Source: Muscardinus avellanarius (Eukaryota > Chordata > Mammalia > Rodentia > Gliridae). From it: 64,000 bases of DNA. The DNA lies in contig OY726561.1 of the NCBI GenBank assembly GCA_963383645.1, positions 140,201,965 through 140,265,964 of the forward strand. Reading direction: 5' to 3'. The first letter of the stretch is position 1. The number at the start of each line of letters is the position of its first letter. Positions 26,401 to 38,400 of this stretch are shown piece by piece. Under the pieces are notes generated by a model. That model saw nothing but the letters and a program-made list of their open reading frames with translations. It ran no database searches and was not told the DNA's origin. Made by a program: the position numbers and the translations under genes.

Positions 26401-29400
26401 TTATAGTCACTCTGTAGTGTTTAGGGCATAATTCACGGTTTTACTTGATGACAAGGGTTTATAGTTATTAAGCACTTGCTTTTGTCACAGGCCGGTATCT
26501 TCACCCAGGTGATTTTATTTGAGCCATGGTTTAGCATCTGACTCTTACTCTAGGCTGGCCCATACACAGGACACTCTGCTGGAACCGAGAGCAGGTCCAA
26601 GTGGGAACGAGGTGAGTGGGACAGGCGGGCGAGGGTCTGACGACAGAGGCCCTGACTTCCTGGCAGAGGGATGGAGAGCCAGCAGTGGCCCCTGGGCTTT
26701 GGTGCAGAAGAGGGGCAAGGCAAAACAGCACAGGAAAGAGACTAGTCCACAGCAGAGGGGTGAGAAAGCTTATGGGCAAAAGCCACAGAAGAAGAGGCGG
26801 CTCCTGCAAGACAGGCTGGAAAAGTCACTGCTTGAGAAATCTGTACAGCGTGGCCTACAATCATCCTCTGTTCTGGACAAAGAATTTTCATTTTTTAGGG
26901 AAATAAAGAGAGCCCTATAAAAGGCACAAAGTGGTACACTCATGCAGGTACCTTGTTAATATATCTAACATAAACAATTTCACTACGCTCTGTGTAATGC
27001 AGACATAGAAGGCAGGTAAGTAGGAGGAGGCAGGGAGCTAGAGTGGAGGCCACGTAGACTTCTCTTGAGTAAGGAGTGCTCAAGGGAGCCACCCTCTTAC
27101 CACATGAACCACTCCTCCGGCTTGCTCAAAGGAAGCACAGGCTAGACATCTGAATGGGGCAGACAGCTGAGGGCCAGCCTGAGAGTGAGTTCTGCGCCAG
27201 TAGTCAGAGCTTTGCAGCCTGGCTCATGTGGGTAATTAGCACTGTCTGTGGGAGGCAAGCACTTTCTGGCAGACGGCCGGACTCGAATCCAGAGGAGGGC
27301 TTGGACACTGCCTGAAGCCACAGAGGCCAACACCCTGGGCAGGCCTCCGCGAGGAGGAACCCTGCTCTCGGTATTGTACTTCGCAGCCTTAACATCCTTT
27401 TCATTCCCACTACACTACCATCAGCTGGCACGGCAGACGCCAGCGCTTGAATTATCTTTGACTCTTTCCTTTCCCTGTCCTCATGGTCAGGCCAACAGCG
27501 CTGATGACCCCTCCAGACACTCGCTCCTTCCACTCTGCCGTGGTCGCGGCCCCGCCCTCCTCCCGGCTCTCGCACTCTCCTTGGACCTGGAGGGGCTGGG
27601 GGCGTGCGTGTGCCCTTCCTCACTCACTTGCTGGGGGAGGGGCCGGGGGCGTGCGTGTGCCCTCGCACACTCACTTGCTGGGGGAGGGGCCAGGGGCGTG
27701 CGTGTGCCCTCGCACACTCACTTGCTGGGGGAGGGGCCGGGGGCGTGCGTGTGCCCTCGCACACTCACTTGCTGGGGGAGGGGCCGGGGGCGTGCGTGTG
27801 CCCTCGCACACTCACTTGCTGGGGGAGGGGCCGGGGGCGTGCGTGTGCCCTTGCACACTCACTTGCTGGGGGAGGGGCTGGGGGCGTTCGTGTGCCCTTG
27901 CACACTCACTTGCTTGTGAGCAGCCTCATCACCATCCAGTCCCGGGGGAAGACGCTCATTTTCATCAGGTTCCGGAACACACAGAAAATCTTCAGCAGGA
28001 ATTCCTGACCACAGAGGAAAGCTGACGTGAGGCACTGCCCTGGCCGCCGGCACTCACACACTTCCCCACCAGGCCCTTCCTGGCCCCCCGACCGTGCGGA
28101 TGTGTGGGACCAGTGGGGCAGACTCTGGCCCCTCTGAGTCACTCCTCTTAGAAGGGTACATGAGAGTGAATTATGGTTACTCTCAGGCTGGATGGGAGCC
28201 AACCCGCACTGGGCATAACTGAGGCAGCTTATACCTACTCTACACACAGACTCCAAGACCAGCTCCCGGCAGCTGGTCTTGAAAAAAAGCATATAAGAAA
28301 ATGCTTTTTTTGGATATTAAGAGCATAATGTGGGAGAAGCACTTTGGGAAGGGCAGAGTTAAAACCTCTGAAAACTCTAGGGGTAGCTCAGTGGTAGAAC
28401 ACGTGTTTAATATGCCCAAGGCTCTGGGTTTAATTCCCAACACCAAGAAAACATAACAACAACAACAACAACAACAATAACAACAAACAAAGAAAAACCC
28501 AGAAGCTCTAAAAATCTGATCCTCCATTAGAGCAACTTAGTGGCAAAGTCTGATTAGCCAAAGGCTTGCAATAATTTGAGTTGTTACTCAAGAAAAATGG
28601 ATGAACCTCGTTAAGGACAGCGAGCTCTGCTGCACTTTAACGTGTCCTACTCTCCTCTTCTCTCCTACCTCAAAGAAGCCTTGGAAAAAGGCAGCCATAG
28701 AACCACAGCAGCCATGAAAACCAGCAGTCTAGCAGCCACCGGGAGAGGCAGATCATTCTGGAGCTTCTAAGAAAGCCCTATTCCATAGAGAGGTGCTATT
28801 ATTTGACCTCATTTGCATATCCCTGGAAAAGCCCTATTTATAGGGCTTGTCTTTGTTTAAACTGGCTAACCTTACTCAGTGAAGAAAGCTCTATCCCAAG
28901 GGCACTTGTTTAAAACACTCAGCTATATAATTTAACATCTAAGTTGCAACTAATATAGCTGCTTTTGTTCTTTTTTTTTTTGGTGGTACTGGGGTTCCTG
29001 GAAGCCCTTCTACCTCCGGGATACACTCCCACGGGCTACACTCCCAGACCTATTTTTCAACATTTTTATGTGGAAACAGGGTCTCTTACGCCAGCGCGGC
29101 TGGCTCCGAACCAGCGCGATCCTCCTGTCTCCGCCTCCCAAGCGCGGGGATTACAGGCGTGCGCCACCACGCCCGGCTGCTTTTGTTCTTTAGGTCTGAG
29201 GCATCTTTACTGACCTTAGGTCATCTAGTGGTGTGAGAGGAGTGTTGAAGTCTCCCAACATTACTGTATTATTGTATTAGGATCCATGTGTGACTTAATG
29301 TCACAAAAAGTTTGTGTTTGTTTTATGAAAGTGGCTGCACCTATGTTTGGGGCATAAATGTTGACTATTGTTACTTCCTCTTGCTTTTATTAGTAAAAAA

Positions 29401-32400
29401 TAAATCACCTGCTTTGTCTCTTCTGGTAGGCTTAGGCTTGAAGTCTAATTGTCTGATATCAGAGTTGCGACTCCTGTTTTCTTCAAGTTCCATTGGAATG
29501 AATTACCTTGCTCCAGCCCTCAGCTTTAGCTTGTGAATATGTTTGTTTTGTCTTCTCATCCAATTTGAGAAGTATTCTTGATGGGTAGGAAATTTCTGGC
29601 TGCAAGTTGTTTTCTTTCAGATTTTACAATATGTTACCCCAGGCGCTTCTGGCTTTCATGACTTGGTTTGGGAAGTATGGAGTGATTCTAATTGGTTTGC
29701 CTCTGAATGTCACTTGGCCTTTTCCTTTTGTCACCTTGAAGATTCTCTCCATATCCTCTACATTAGTCAATTTGACTATTACGTGATATGGTGAACCTTT
29801 TCTCTGATCTTTTTTAAAGGGAGTTCTAGCCAGGCGTGGTGGTGCATGCTTGTAATCCCAGTGCTTGGGAGGCTGAGACAGGAAGACTGTATAAGTTCAA
29901 AGCCAGCCTCATCTACTTAGTGAGGGTCTCAGCAACTTAGTGAGACCCTGTTCCAGATAACTTATAAAATAGGGCTGGGGGTATAGTCCAGAGGTAGAAT
30001 GCCTCTGGGTTCCATCCCCAGTACCACAAACCAACAAACAAAAAATGAATAAAGGGGGTTCTATAAATTTTTTGTACCCATGTATTGACCTCTTTTTACA
30101 TATTTGGAAAATTTTCTGATATTTCTTTGAAAAGATTGCTGATCCCTTTGGTTTCAGCCTCTATTTCATTTTCTATGCCTATTATTCTTAGGTTAGCTCT
30201 TTTAAAGTATGCCCATAATGAGTCGGGCGTGGTAGCGCACACTTGTAATCCCTGTGCTTGGGAGGCTGAGACAGGAGGATCGCACAGGTTCGAAGCCAGC
30301 CTCAGCAGCTTAGTGAGGCTCTCAGCAACTTAGTGAGACCATGTTTCCAAATAAATATATAAAATAGGTCTAGAAGCATAGCCCGGAGGTAGAAAAGCCC
30401 CTGGTTTCCACCCCCAGTACCACCAAAAAAAAAAAAAAAAAAATAGGCCCATATCTCTTCAAAGTCCAATTCATGCTGTCAAATCATTTTTTAAAAATTA
30501 TATACTGCATGCCGGGCGTGGTGGCGCACACTTGTAATCCCCGCGCTTGGGAGGCAGAGACAGGAGGATCGCGCAGGTTTGAAGCCAGCCACGTGTGCTG
30601 GCTTAGGAGACCCTGTTTCCAAATGAAAATGTAAAAATAGGTCTGGGAGTGTAGCCCGGAGGTAGAAGGGCTTCCAGGAACCCCAGTACCACAAAAAAAA
30701 AAAAATTATATACTGTATGCTTCTTTTTGGAATGGTCATCTTCTAAGAGTGAGATTCTATTTTCCATGTGGTCTAGTTATAGTTTGTATTGATGCCTTTA
30801 CTTCAATGAGTATACCCTTTCACTTCCTTCAGAGCTTCTTTCTGATTCCTATCCAGGGTGTCAGATTCTTTGTTTATTTATCCCTTTATTTATTTCAGGC
30901 CTTCTCTAAATTCTTTTTGAAAATCCTGTATCATTTCTACTATTAAAGGTCTGATTTGTCCTTCTGGTGATCTGTGCAATTCTGTGTTGGTGGGTTCTGC
31001 TATTATGGGGTTGTGGGAGCTCATTGTTTCCTTGCTATTCTTCTTTCTCATGATTTCAGGTTTTGTAAGTTTGTATCTTTGTGGTTTTGATAGATTTCTC
31101 TTTATTTATCTTTAAACAATGCTCATAAAGAACATATGAACAGACTTTATATTCAGCATGCTGAACTGAACACATTCCCTCATTCTAATTCTCAAATCCT
31201 CTAACATGCCGGGCGTGGTGGCACACGCTTGTAATCCCAGCATTCGGGAGGCTGAGACAGGAGAATCGCAGGTTCACGGTCAGCCTCAGCTACTTAGGTA
31301 CTCTGCAACTCAGTGAGACCCTGTTTCAAAATAAAGAATAAAATATAGGGCAGGGGGTGTAGCTTGGAGGTCGAATGCCCCTAGGTTCTATCCCCAGTCC
31401 CACAAAAAAAAAATCTTCTAACATGAAAGCCAAGATAGAAAAATTCACAGACCTACAGGCACCAACAAAACAATAAAGAAGATAAGGTCAATGAAGACTG
31501 AAAAACTTAAAAAAGCAAAAATTGTGGTAACTGGCTTATTAGACTTGAGAAGGCTAATAAGCAAGAGGGGTTGAGGTTGAGAACAACAGGAAGCAAGAAT
31601 CTCAGAAAGATATACAAACGGGAGGCACCACTAGACACCTCTGTGGGATTGGAGTATGAGGGCTAAGGTGAAGGAAGGTTAGCTTCAAGTGTCACCCAGG
31701 CCCCTCCGCTACCTCTTAATCAGTTTTTCTTGCCCTGTCAGGAGGCTCAGGACTATTCTCTAGAGTTAGGTGCTCATTGAGGGTCTGTCCTCAAGATACA
31801 TTAAAAGCTGAGGGCTGAGGTGTCATAACTGGCACTGCAAGAGAGTTTACTTGTTTATCTGGAAGATACACAGCCCCTTTCTGCTATATTGGTTCCTTGA
31901 AGGTGTAGAGGATTCCTCTTAAGTTTAAGAGAACAAACTTAGAGTTATAGGAATTAGGGCTGCTCTGACACAAAGGCCAGACCCTCTTTGGTCACCTCGA
32001 GGGAAGCCTGCCAGAGATCAGGCCTGTTTGTGTGTGAGGGCTTGTAGCCAGCACTAGAGAGCATCGCTTTTAGCTACAGGCCGACACCCAGGAATCGCTC
32101 TGTGTGGGGGAGAGGTATTCAGTGCAAACTCAGAGCATGAAACACATACAAGCAGGAGGGCAAGTCTCCAGGGGGAAAAATAAACGACCTTACCATAGTT
32201 CTTATCTAGCTGTAGTACAAAAAGCCGATTATAAATTTAAACAAAAATATATGAAAGCTGTGCACCAGTGGCTCATGCCTGAATCTCAGCAACTCCAGAG
32301 GCTGAGGCAGGAGGATCATGAGTTCAAGGCCAGTCTCAGGCAACTATGCAAAACCCCATCTGAAAATAATAAGGGATCAGGTGACAGCTCAGTGGCAGAG

Positions 32401-35400
32401 CACCCTGGGTTCAATACCCAGTACCACACACACGCCCAAGTGACAGCTCAGTGGCAGAGCACCCCTGGGTTCAATACCCAGTACCACACACACGCCCAAG
32501 TGACAGCTCAGTGGCAGAGCACCCCTGGGTTCAATACCCAGTACCACACACACGCCCAAGTGACAGCTCAGTGGCAGAGCACCCCTGGGTTCCATACCCA
32601 GTACCACACACACGCCCCAACACATGGAAACCGAACTGGGATGACGTACGTGTGAGAAAGGAAGAGTTCAGGGGAGTCACCCTTACTTCCCTTGGGCAGA
32701 AGAAAATAGATAACTAACAATACCTAAACCAGGAGTAGGAACTCCCTAAATAACAGCAGGAGGGTTCAAAGCGGCTCCCTTGGGAGCAGAGACTAGGCCT
32801 TCCCAGGCCAACCCAGAGAACCACCGTTTTAAGTTAAAATTTTGTAGCATTGTTTTGGCTTTTCAAATTATGCACAAATATTTCTGTAATGAAAGCAAGC
32901 ATTTCAGTAAAAAGTAGAACAGCAGCAGCATGATCTGAGTTGGTTAATACAACCTAAGATGGGAACGCTCGACGACAGCCACATCTGGGCTCTCTGGCTC
33001 CACGCCCTGGCGCAGATCCCCAGGTCTGGACCTGGGGGTGGGCCCTGGCTGGCCCTGGGCGCACAAGGCTGTGAATGATACCGACTTGTAGAGACCCGTG
33101 TCTGTGGAAAGGGAAGAAGCCAGAAAGTGACAGCTCATACGTGTCGGTCAACGCCCTGTGGTTGGTGAAGACCACACAGGCGAATGACAGTGGGTGAATT
33201 AGGTGCAGATGGCTTGCTCCTGAACAGAGGCAGAGCAGACCTAGCGTCTGCCGTGGCCCAGTAGTAGGGAGAACATGAGCGGCGTGTCGCAGTGCGGACA
33301 CAGCCCCAGGAGCCCGTCAGCAGCGACGCCTGGTGCCACTCCCCTGGTGTCTGCACCTCGGACCCATTTCTTTACACTCTGCCCCTCAATCTCTGGCAGC
33401 CCAAGGTAACAGTGCACACCTGGCTCCCTTTGGGTAACTTCCAGAAATACATTTAAATTGAGAAAAGTGGCCACCATTATTATGTATTCAGTTTGCAGAG
33501 GCAACATATGGGGGGGGGGGCTGCTGAGTTCCTAAGAAAGGGAAAAGTCCTGGTTTTCTGATCCAGGGAGGCCCCAAGTAACCTCTGTTGGAGGCGCCTG
33601 GTCGCAGGGCTGCTGTGAGTCAAAGGAGCCTTTCCAGCGTCGCTGGGTCTGGCCGTGAGCGGCCGCTCTGGCGTCAGCTTCTGGAGGACATACGCACGCT
33701 CCCTCTGCGGTAACCTGGGCTGCGAGTCAGCTCCCGTGGTGGAGAGAGCCAGCCCTTGCTGGGCAGAGCCCTGTGCTCTGCTGCCTACCTTGAGCTCATC
33801 TTTGCTCTGGAAGTTGTCCAGGAGGTGCTGGTAATGGGTGTCACACATCTGACGGAGCAGCGAAAGCAGGCAGGACACATACTCGCCCTGTGGACCAGCC
33901 GGAAACCAAACAAACAAACGGGACCCAAAGCCACTTAGGACTGCTGACCACAAGGGCTGTGCCCCATCCACAGAGGGTAAGGAGAGAGGGGAGGGTGTGA
34001 GATGGCCCCAATGACCATGGGAGGGAGGGACACGCTGGCTCGGGACATGGCTTCTTTTCTGGAGGGCTTGGGAGTTTTAGAGAGGCATGCAGCTCCTGAA
34101 AACCGTAACCTCAACAAAGAGGTGTTACAGAGCGAGGTCAATATTCTCACTGGCTTCCCATCTTTTTTGGTTAAGGCCTTTTACTGTCAGAGTACCATAC
34201 TGAAGTCTATAGGGGCTTCATGAAGAGAGAGCTTGCCCTCTGAACAGAGTAAGTAAAGAATTAAGGACAATTAAGAGTCTTTAAGGGCTCCGAAGACCGT
34301 CTTTCAGCAATTTTTGGCACAGGGCAGCCAAGTGCGAAGGCCTTGCCCTCGAAAGTGGCCTCCTCAGATAGGAGGGAGAACGATATTTCTCTTGGACTTT
34401 CGAAGTTTCCAAACACATGGAAAATGGACAAGAGTTTTTAGTCTCTCAAATCCTTTCTATGTCCCTGAAATTATCACACAGTGTGTATGCAAAATACACT
34501 CACATATATAAACTTGAGTTTTAGCTAAAAAATAGGTGCAAGAAGAAGTCACAACGCATGTGGCGTGAGGATCAGAGAGTTAACGCAAATGGAGCTCTGA
34601 AGCACACGGTCCACTGTAAAGAGAGGCCCAGGGAGCTAGCCAGCACCCTTGTCACCATGCAGACCTGGCCGCTCCGTGGCAGTACGGGCCGAGTGCTTAA
34701 AGCGGGGTCTATCTATAGCAAGCATCATTTAAGTGTCGGCTAGAAGGCCGGGTTACTGGGTCATGCCAGGGTGCATTTTTTTTTTTTTTTTTTGGTCTAC
34801 AATGAGCTTGTCCTCAGCAGGGACTAAGGGAACAGGCTTTCCAAGGCCCTGCTCCACACACACGCGCCCTCAGGGACACGCCCCTGCGCTGGGCACACTC
34901 CCTGCTCTCCCTAGGAAGCAGAACTTGGTCGGCTCCCATAGAGGGAGGTTTTTCTTCAGAGAGCTCTGTTATCTCCCATCTGCCAAAAGAAAGGCTCCAC
35001 GCAAGCTGCTCATCACGCTCCACATCAGGGCTGAGAAAGTCCCCTGGGTACAGAAGTGGGGGTGGCCAAGGCGCCGGTGCTCTGTCCCTAAAGAGGCTTT
35101 CTCAGATTGTTCCTTTCCTAATGAGATCATACAGAGTCATGATTCGGCAATGCTCTGCAATTCCACCTCAGCACGTTTTCCCAGACACTAGAAATTTAGA
35201 TACAAAGTATTTACGAAAGCAATGAATTGGGAGATAGAAGCAGTTTCTGAGAAACGCACTCTTTCCTGCACCCCACTTGGGAGGCCTGTGTGAGAGGCTT
35301 CCTAGAAGCCTCGAGCTCTTACTTCTACAACCCTGCTTCTTTCTACATGATAGAAAATGGCTTAGCTCAAAGGCCAAGGCTGCTGGAACCGTGTGCAGGA

Positions 35401-38400
35401 TGACAGGACGAGTGGCATCCCCTGCATCTGCCTGTCGTAGACTCTTGAGGGTGTGAGCCTAGAGCTTTCTGAGTGGAGAAGGGGTCGGGCTGAAGACGGG
35501 CGAGGGCAGCATGCGACCGCCATGCAGGAGGGAGGCTGAGATGAGGGTGGTGGGTGGTGAGGTGGAAGGAGGCGTGGAGGAGCCCCGGGTTAGATAAGAA
35601 GGCAAGAAAACCTGAATGTTAGTTACTAACAGTGATCTCGGCTGTGCACTGCGGGCACCGCTGCCCTCTTACCGCCTCCTGCGCGTGCGATTTGCTCATG
35701 ATGGTGAGCAGAGTCTGCAAGAGCACGTCCAGGAGGCTCTCTACCATCATCTCTACCTCCTCAATGACGTCTGCTTCCTGGAGCGGGCAGCGAGAAAGCA
35801 CACCGTCAGGCCGGGCCGCGCTGGCGGAGTCTAGCAGGGTGCTTGCTGAGCCGGCGCCCCCAGGAGCTGGCTTCCGCGGGCTCTCAGCACCGCCAAGGGG
35901 CAGCGTCGAGACGCCCAGGCAGCGGCTCAGAGGGTGGGCACACCCGCAGGGCCGCCCAGGCATGGCGGCTGGCCTTGCCCTCCCCAACCCACCCACGATG
36001 GTTCATCTCAGTCGACACCTTCATTCTGATGTACAGGGGTGAAGCAAACGTCCTGAGTTAAATGTTCTCTTTGATTTCCCTACCGTAGTACCAATCCCAC
36101 TACCACTCTGAAAAACGATAGTTACAAAATAGTAAAACGCTGGGTGTGGTAGCATTTGTCTGTGGTCCCTGTTCTTGGAAGGCTGAGATAGGAGAATCGC
36201 AGACTCAGAAATTTACAAAACGCCTATCTCAAAATAAAATAGGGCTGGGGATGTGGCTCAGAGGTAGAGTGCCCTGGGTTCAATCCCCAGTACAAAAAAA
36301 AAAAAAAAAAAAAAAAGAGAGAGAGAGAGAGAGAGAAGTAGAAAATAGAGACACGGTAACGTCGCAGCACCGGGTATGGTAGCGACATCGTCACGGCTAA
36401 TTCACCAGCAGCACGTCTGCGCTCTGACCTGACTGCTCCCCAGTGCTGCCTGGCCCCTGCTCCCTGCTTCTCGCCGCTCTGGCTTCTGCTCACAGTCTGT
36501 GTGAGGAACGCCAGTCTCAGTCCATCTTTCTCTGGCAGCCTCACAAAAACAATAAAGCTTGTCTCCCCACTACAAGCTGCTTTCTAGTCACCAGGATTTT
36601 GGAAGAATCTGTGTTATCCTTTTATAGACTTCTCACATTCATTTCCAATTCTGTAGCTTGATTTTAATGATCTCACAAAGAGATTCCCCTCGCCTCCTCT
36701 GAGACCGTGACACCACGACTGGTCCTCACGTCCCCTCCACCTGCACACCTGCCACTCATCAAACACTTGCCGGGTGTCGGTCATCGGAACAGAGCTGAGC
36801 AGAGAGGTGGCACTTCTGCCCTGGCGGAGACTGAGTTTCATTTTCCCTCTGCCCATCCACCCAATATAATTATACTCGGCCCCATCCCACAGAGAATTTC
36901 AACAACTCTTGGGGCTAAAGTCATCGCTCCCATCTGTGGACGTGATTGTAACATTCTTTCCTGTGATATATCTTTGAGTTGTAGGCAACTAATTACACTC
37001 GACTCTTTGGCTCTAAAAATACACCGCACCACCTCTTCCGTGCTTTCACCGGGTCCCCTCCGTCCTCTTCCCGCTTTCCTTTGTGGTGGGGAGGGCTTCA
37101 GTCTCTCTCTTTCCTTTAGCAGTGAGTTGCCCACCCCTCAGGAACCATCTTCAGCTACCAGAGCAGCATTGCACTCCGGCAGGAGGACTGTGGCTTCCTG
37201 GAGGCCTGGTGGGGGACGCTGCCAAGTCTTACCTGGAGCCAGGAGCGAGCGGCTGCACCGCTGCACCGTCTCAGTCCCTCTCAGACAAGCGGGCCCCTGG
37301 CCCTCTCGGGGGCCCCTCCTGCTCACCTGACGGCCGGGCCTCTCACCTCTTATCGTCTGGCCCTCACCTTCATTTTAAGTGTACTTGAGGTTATTTTCTA
37401 GGACCCTTACTTTAATAAAAAAAAAATCATTCTTGTTCTTCACTTTTTACTTTCCTATAGTTTATAATTTTTTTCTAAAAGAAAAATGCATGTATTCTAT
37501 TATCAGATGTCTATGAAATACGTTATTAAAATAAATTACTACCCTCATTCATATCTTTCCTTCATTTCCTGCTTACTCCAACCCCTTCTCCTCCCACCAA
37601 ATGCCCCCTTTAAGAAGAAAAAGCTAAAATAGGCAAAAGCATTACTGGCCGAAACCTGACCTCTAGAGTACAGCGGTACCGTCCCCAGGCTCAGAGTGTT
37701 GTGAGCTACAATTAGCCTTGGGATGCCCCGGCCTGGCCTGGCGTGGGGTGGGGAGGCCCCTGGGTGGGACTAAGCTGATAGGAAAAGCGGCTCGAGAAGG
37801 CCTGGCCCGCCTCCCTGCACTCATGCGTGCCATTCTAAGAAAACGCCCGGAGTCCAGAGTAAAACCTTCTGAAAGAAACTCAAATGGCCCGGGGCGGGCT
37901 TTCAGGTGGGACAGTGTTCCTGAGGAGGAGCGTGTGGCACCGAGCCTCCTGCTGGGCACACAGGCCTCCGTCCAGGGCTCCTTCCCGGCTGGCACTGGTG
38001 AAAGCGCTCGCCTGGGGCGTGTACCCAGGATCTGCGTGTCTGCCTCTGGCTAGGGCGATCGGGACTAGGGCAGAGCTGAGCGAGGAGGGGGGCGTGTGGG
38101 GCCACTACCAGAGAGCTGGTCTTGACGATGGAGAAGATGCTCCCGAGGATTCCCGAGCAGATCAGCAGCTCTTTCTGCTGCCGCAGGTGAAGATGGATGT
38201 GATGGAGGACCACGGGCAGCAGGATGCGGCGGGATTCTGGGAGGAAAACACAAAGGTGGAGACAGCCTTAGGGAAGCACGAGCTCCTGCTGGGAGCTAGT
38301 GGAGACTAGCCGGCTTCAGGGCAGGGCGTGGGCTCTGGAGGTCACCCCTTTCTTTACGAGGTGTCAAGCATGAACCTCCCACACCCATGAAACTGAGCGT

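Larger units (their letters stand above)
29180..31205 (-). mobile_element. LINE-1 5' portion (5' UTR/ORF1 to start of ORF2), antisense on plus strand, split by SINEs
   Basis: T-rich plus-strand text matches the antisense of L1, for example GGCTTGAAGTCTAATTGTCT near 29430 (endonuclease start region) and TTCTGGCTGCAAGTTGTTTT near 29600 (5' part). L1 pieces lie at 29180-29829, 30050-30220, 30444-30509 and 30707-31206. Intact-looking SINEs inserted between them, so the L1 is older than the SINEs. No long frame survives. It is in the same orientation as DOCK3, in intron 13. Confidence 0.65.
28005..33788. other. Intron 13
   Basis: The longest intron: ID at 28378, SINE at 28971, antisense L1 with inserted SINEs, SINE at 31207, and the 60-bp array at 32381. 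31413-32257 and 32620-33788 are unclassified. Confidence 0.65.

Noticed and set aside
27590..27911. CRISPR-like array
   Set aside because: Units are contiguous with no unique spacers and lie in a vertebrate intron, so this is a minisatellite.
27248..27919. 223-codon plus-strand open frame with regular GRGRACALAHSLAGG-like repeats
   Set aside because: It is the translation of the 47-bp minisatellite. 47-bp units cycle through all frames without stops. No start context or homologue.
32104..32655. 183-codon plus-strand frame with repeated HTHAQVTAQWQSTPGFNTQY-like text
   Set aside because: Translation of the 60-bp ID-derived array. 60 is divisible by three, which keeps the frame open.
36707..37330. 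207-codon plus-strand frame
   Set aside because: No domain, no splice evidence, GC-rich intron. Consistent with chance.
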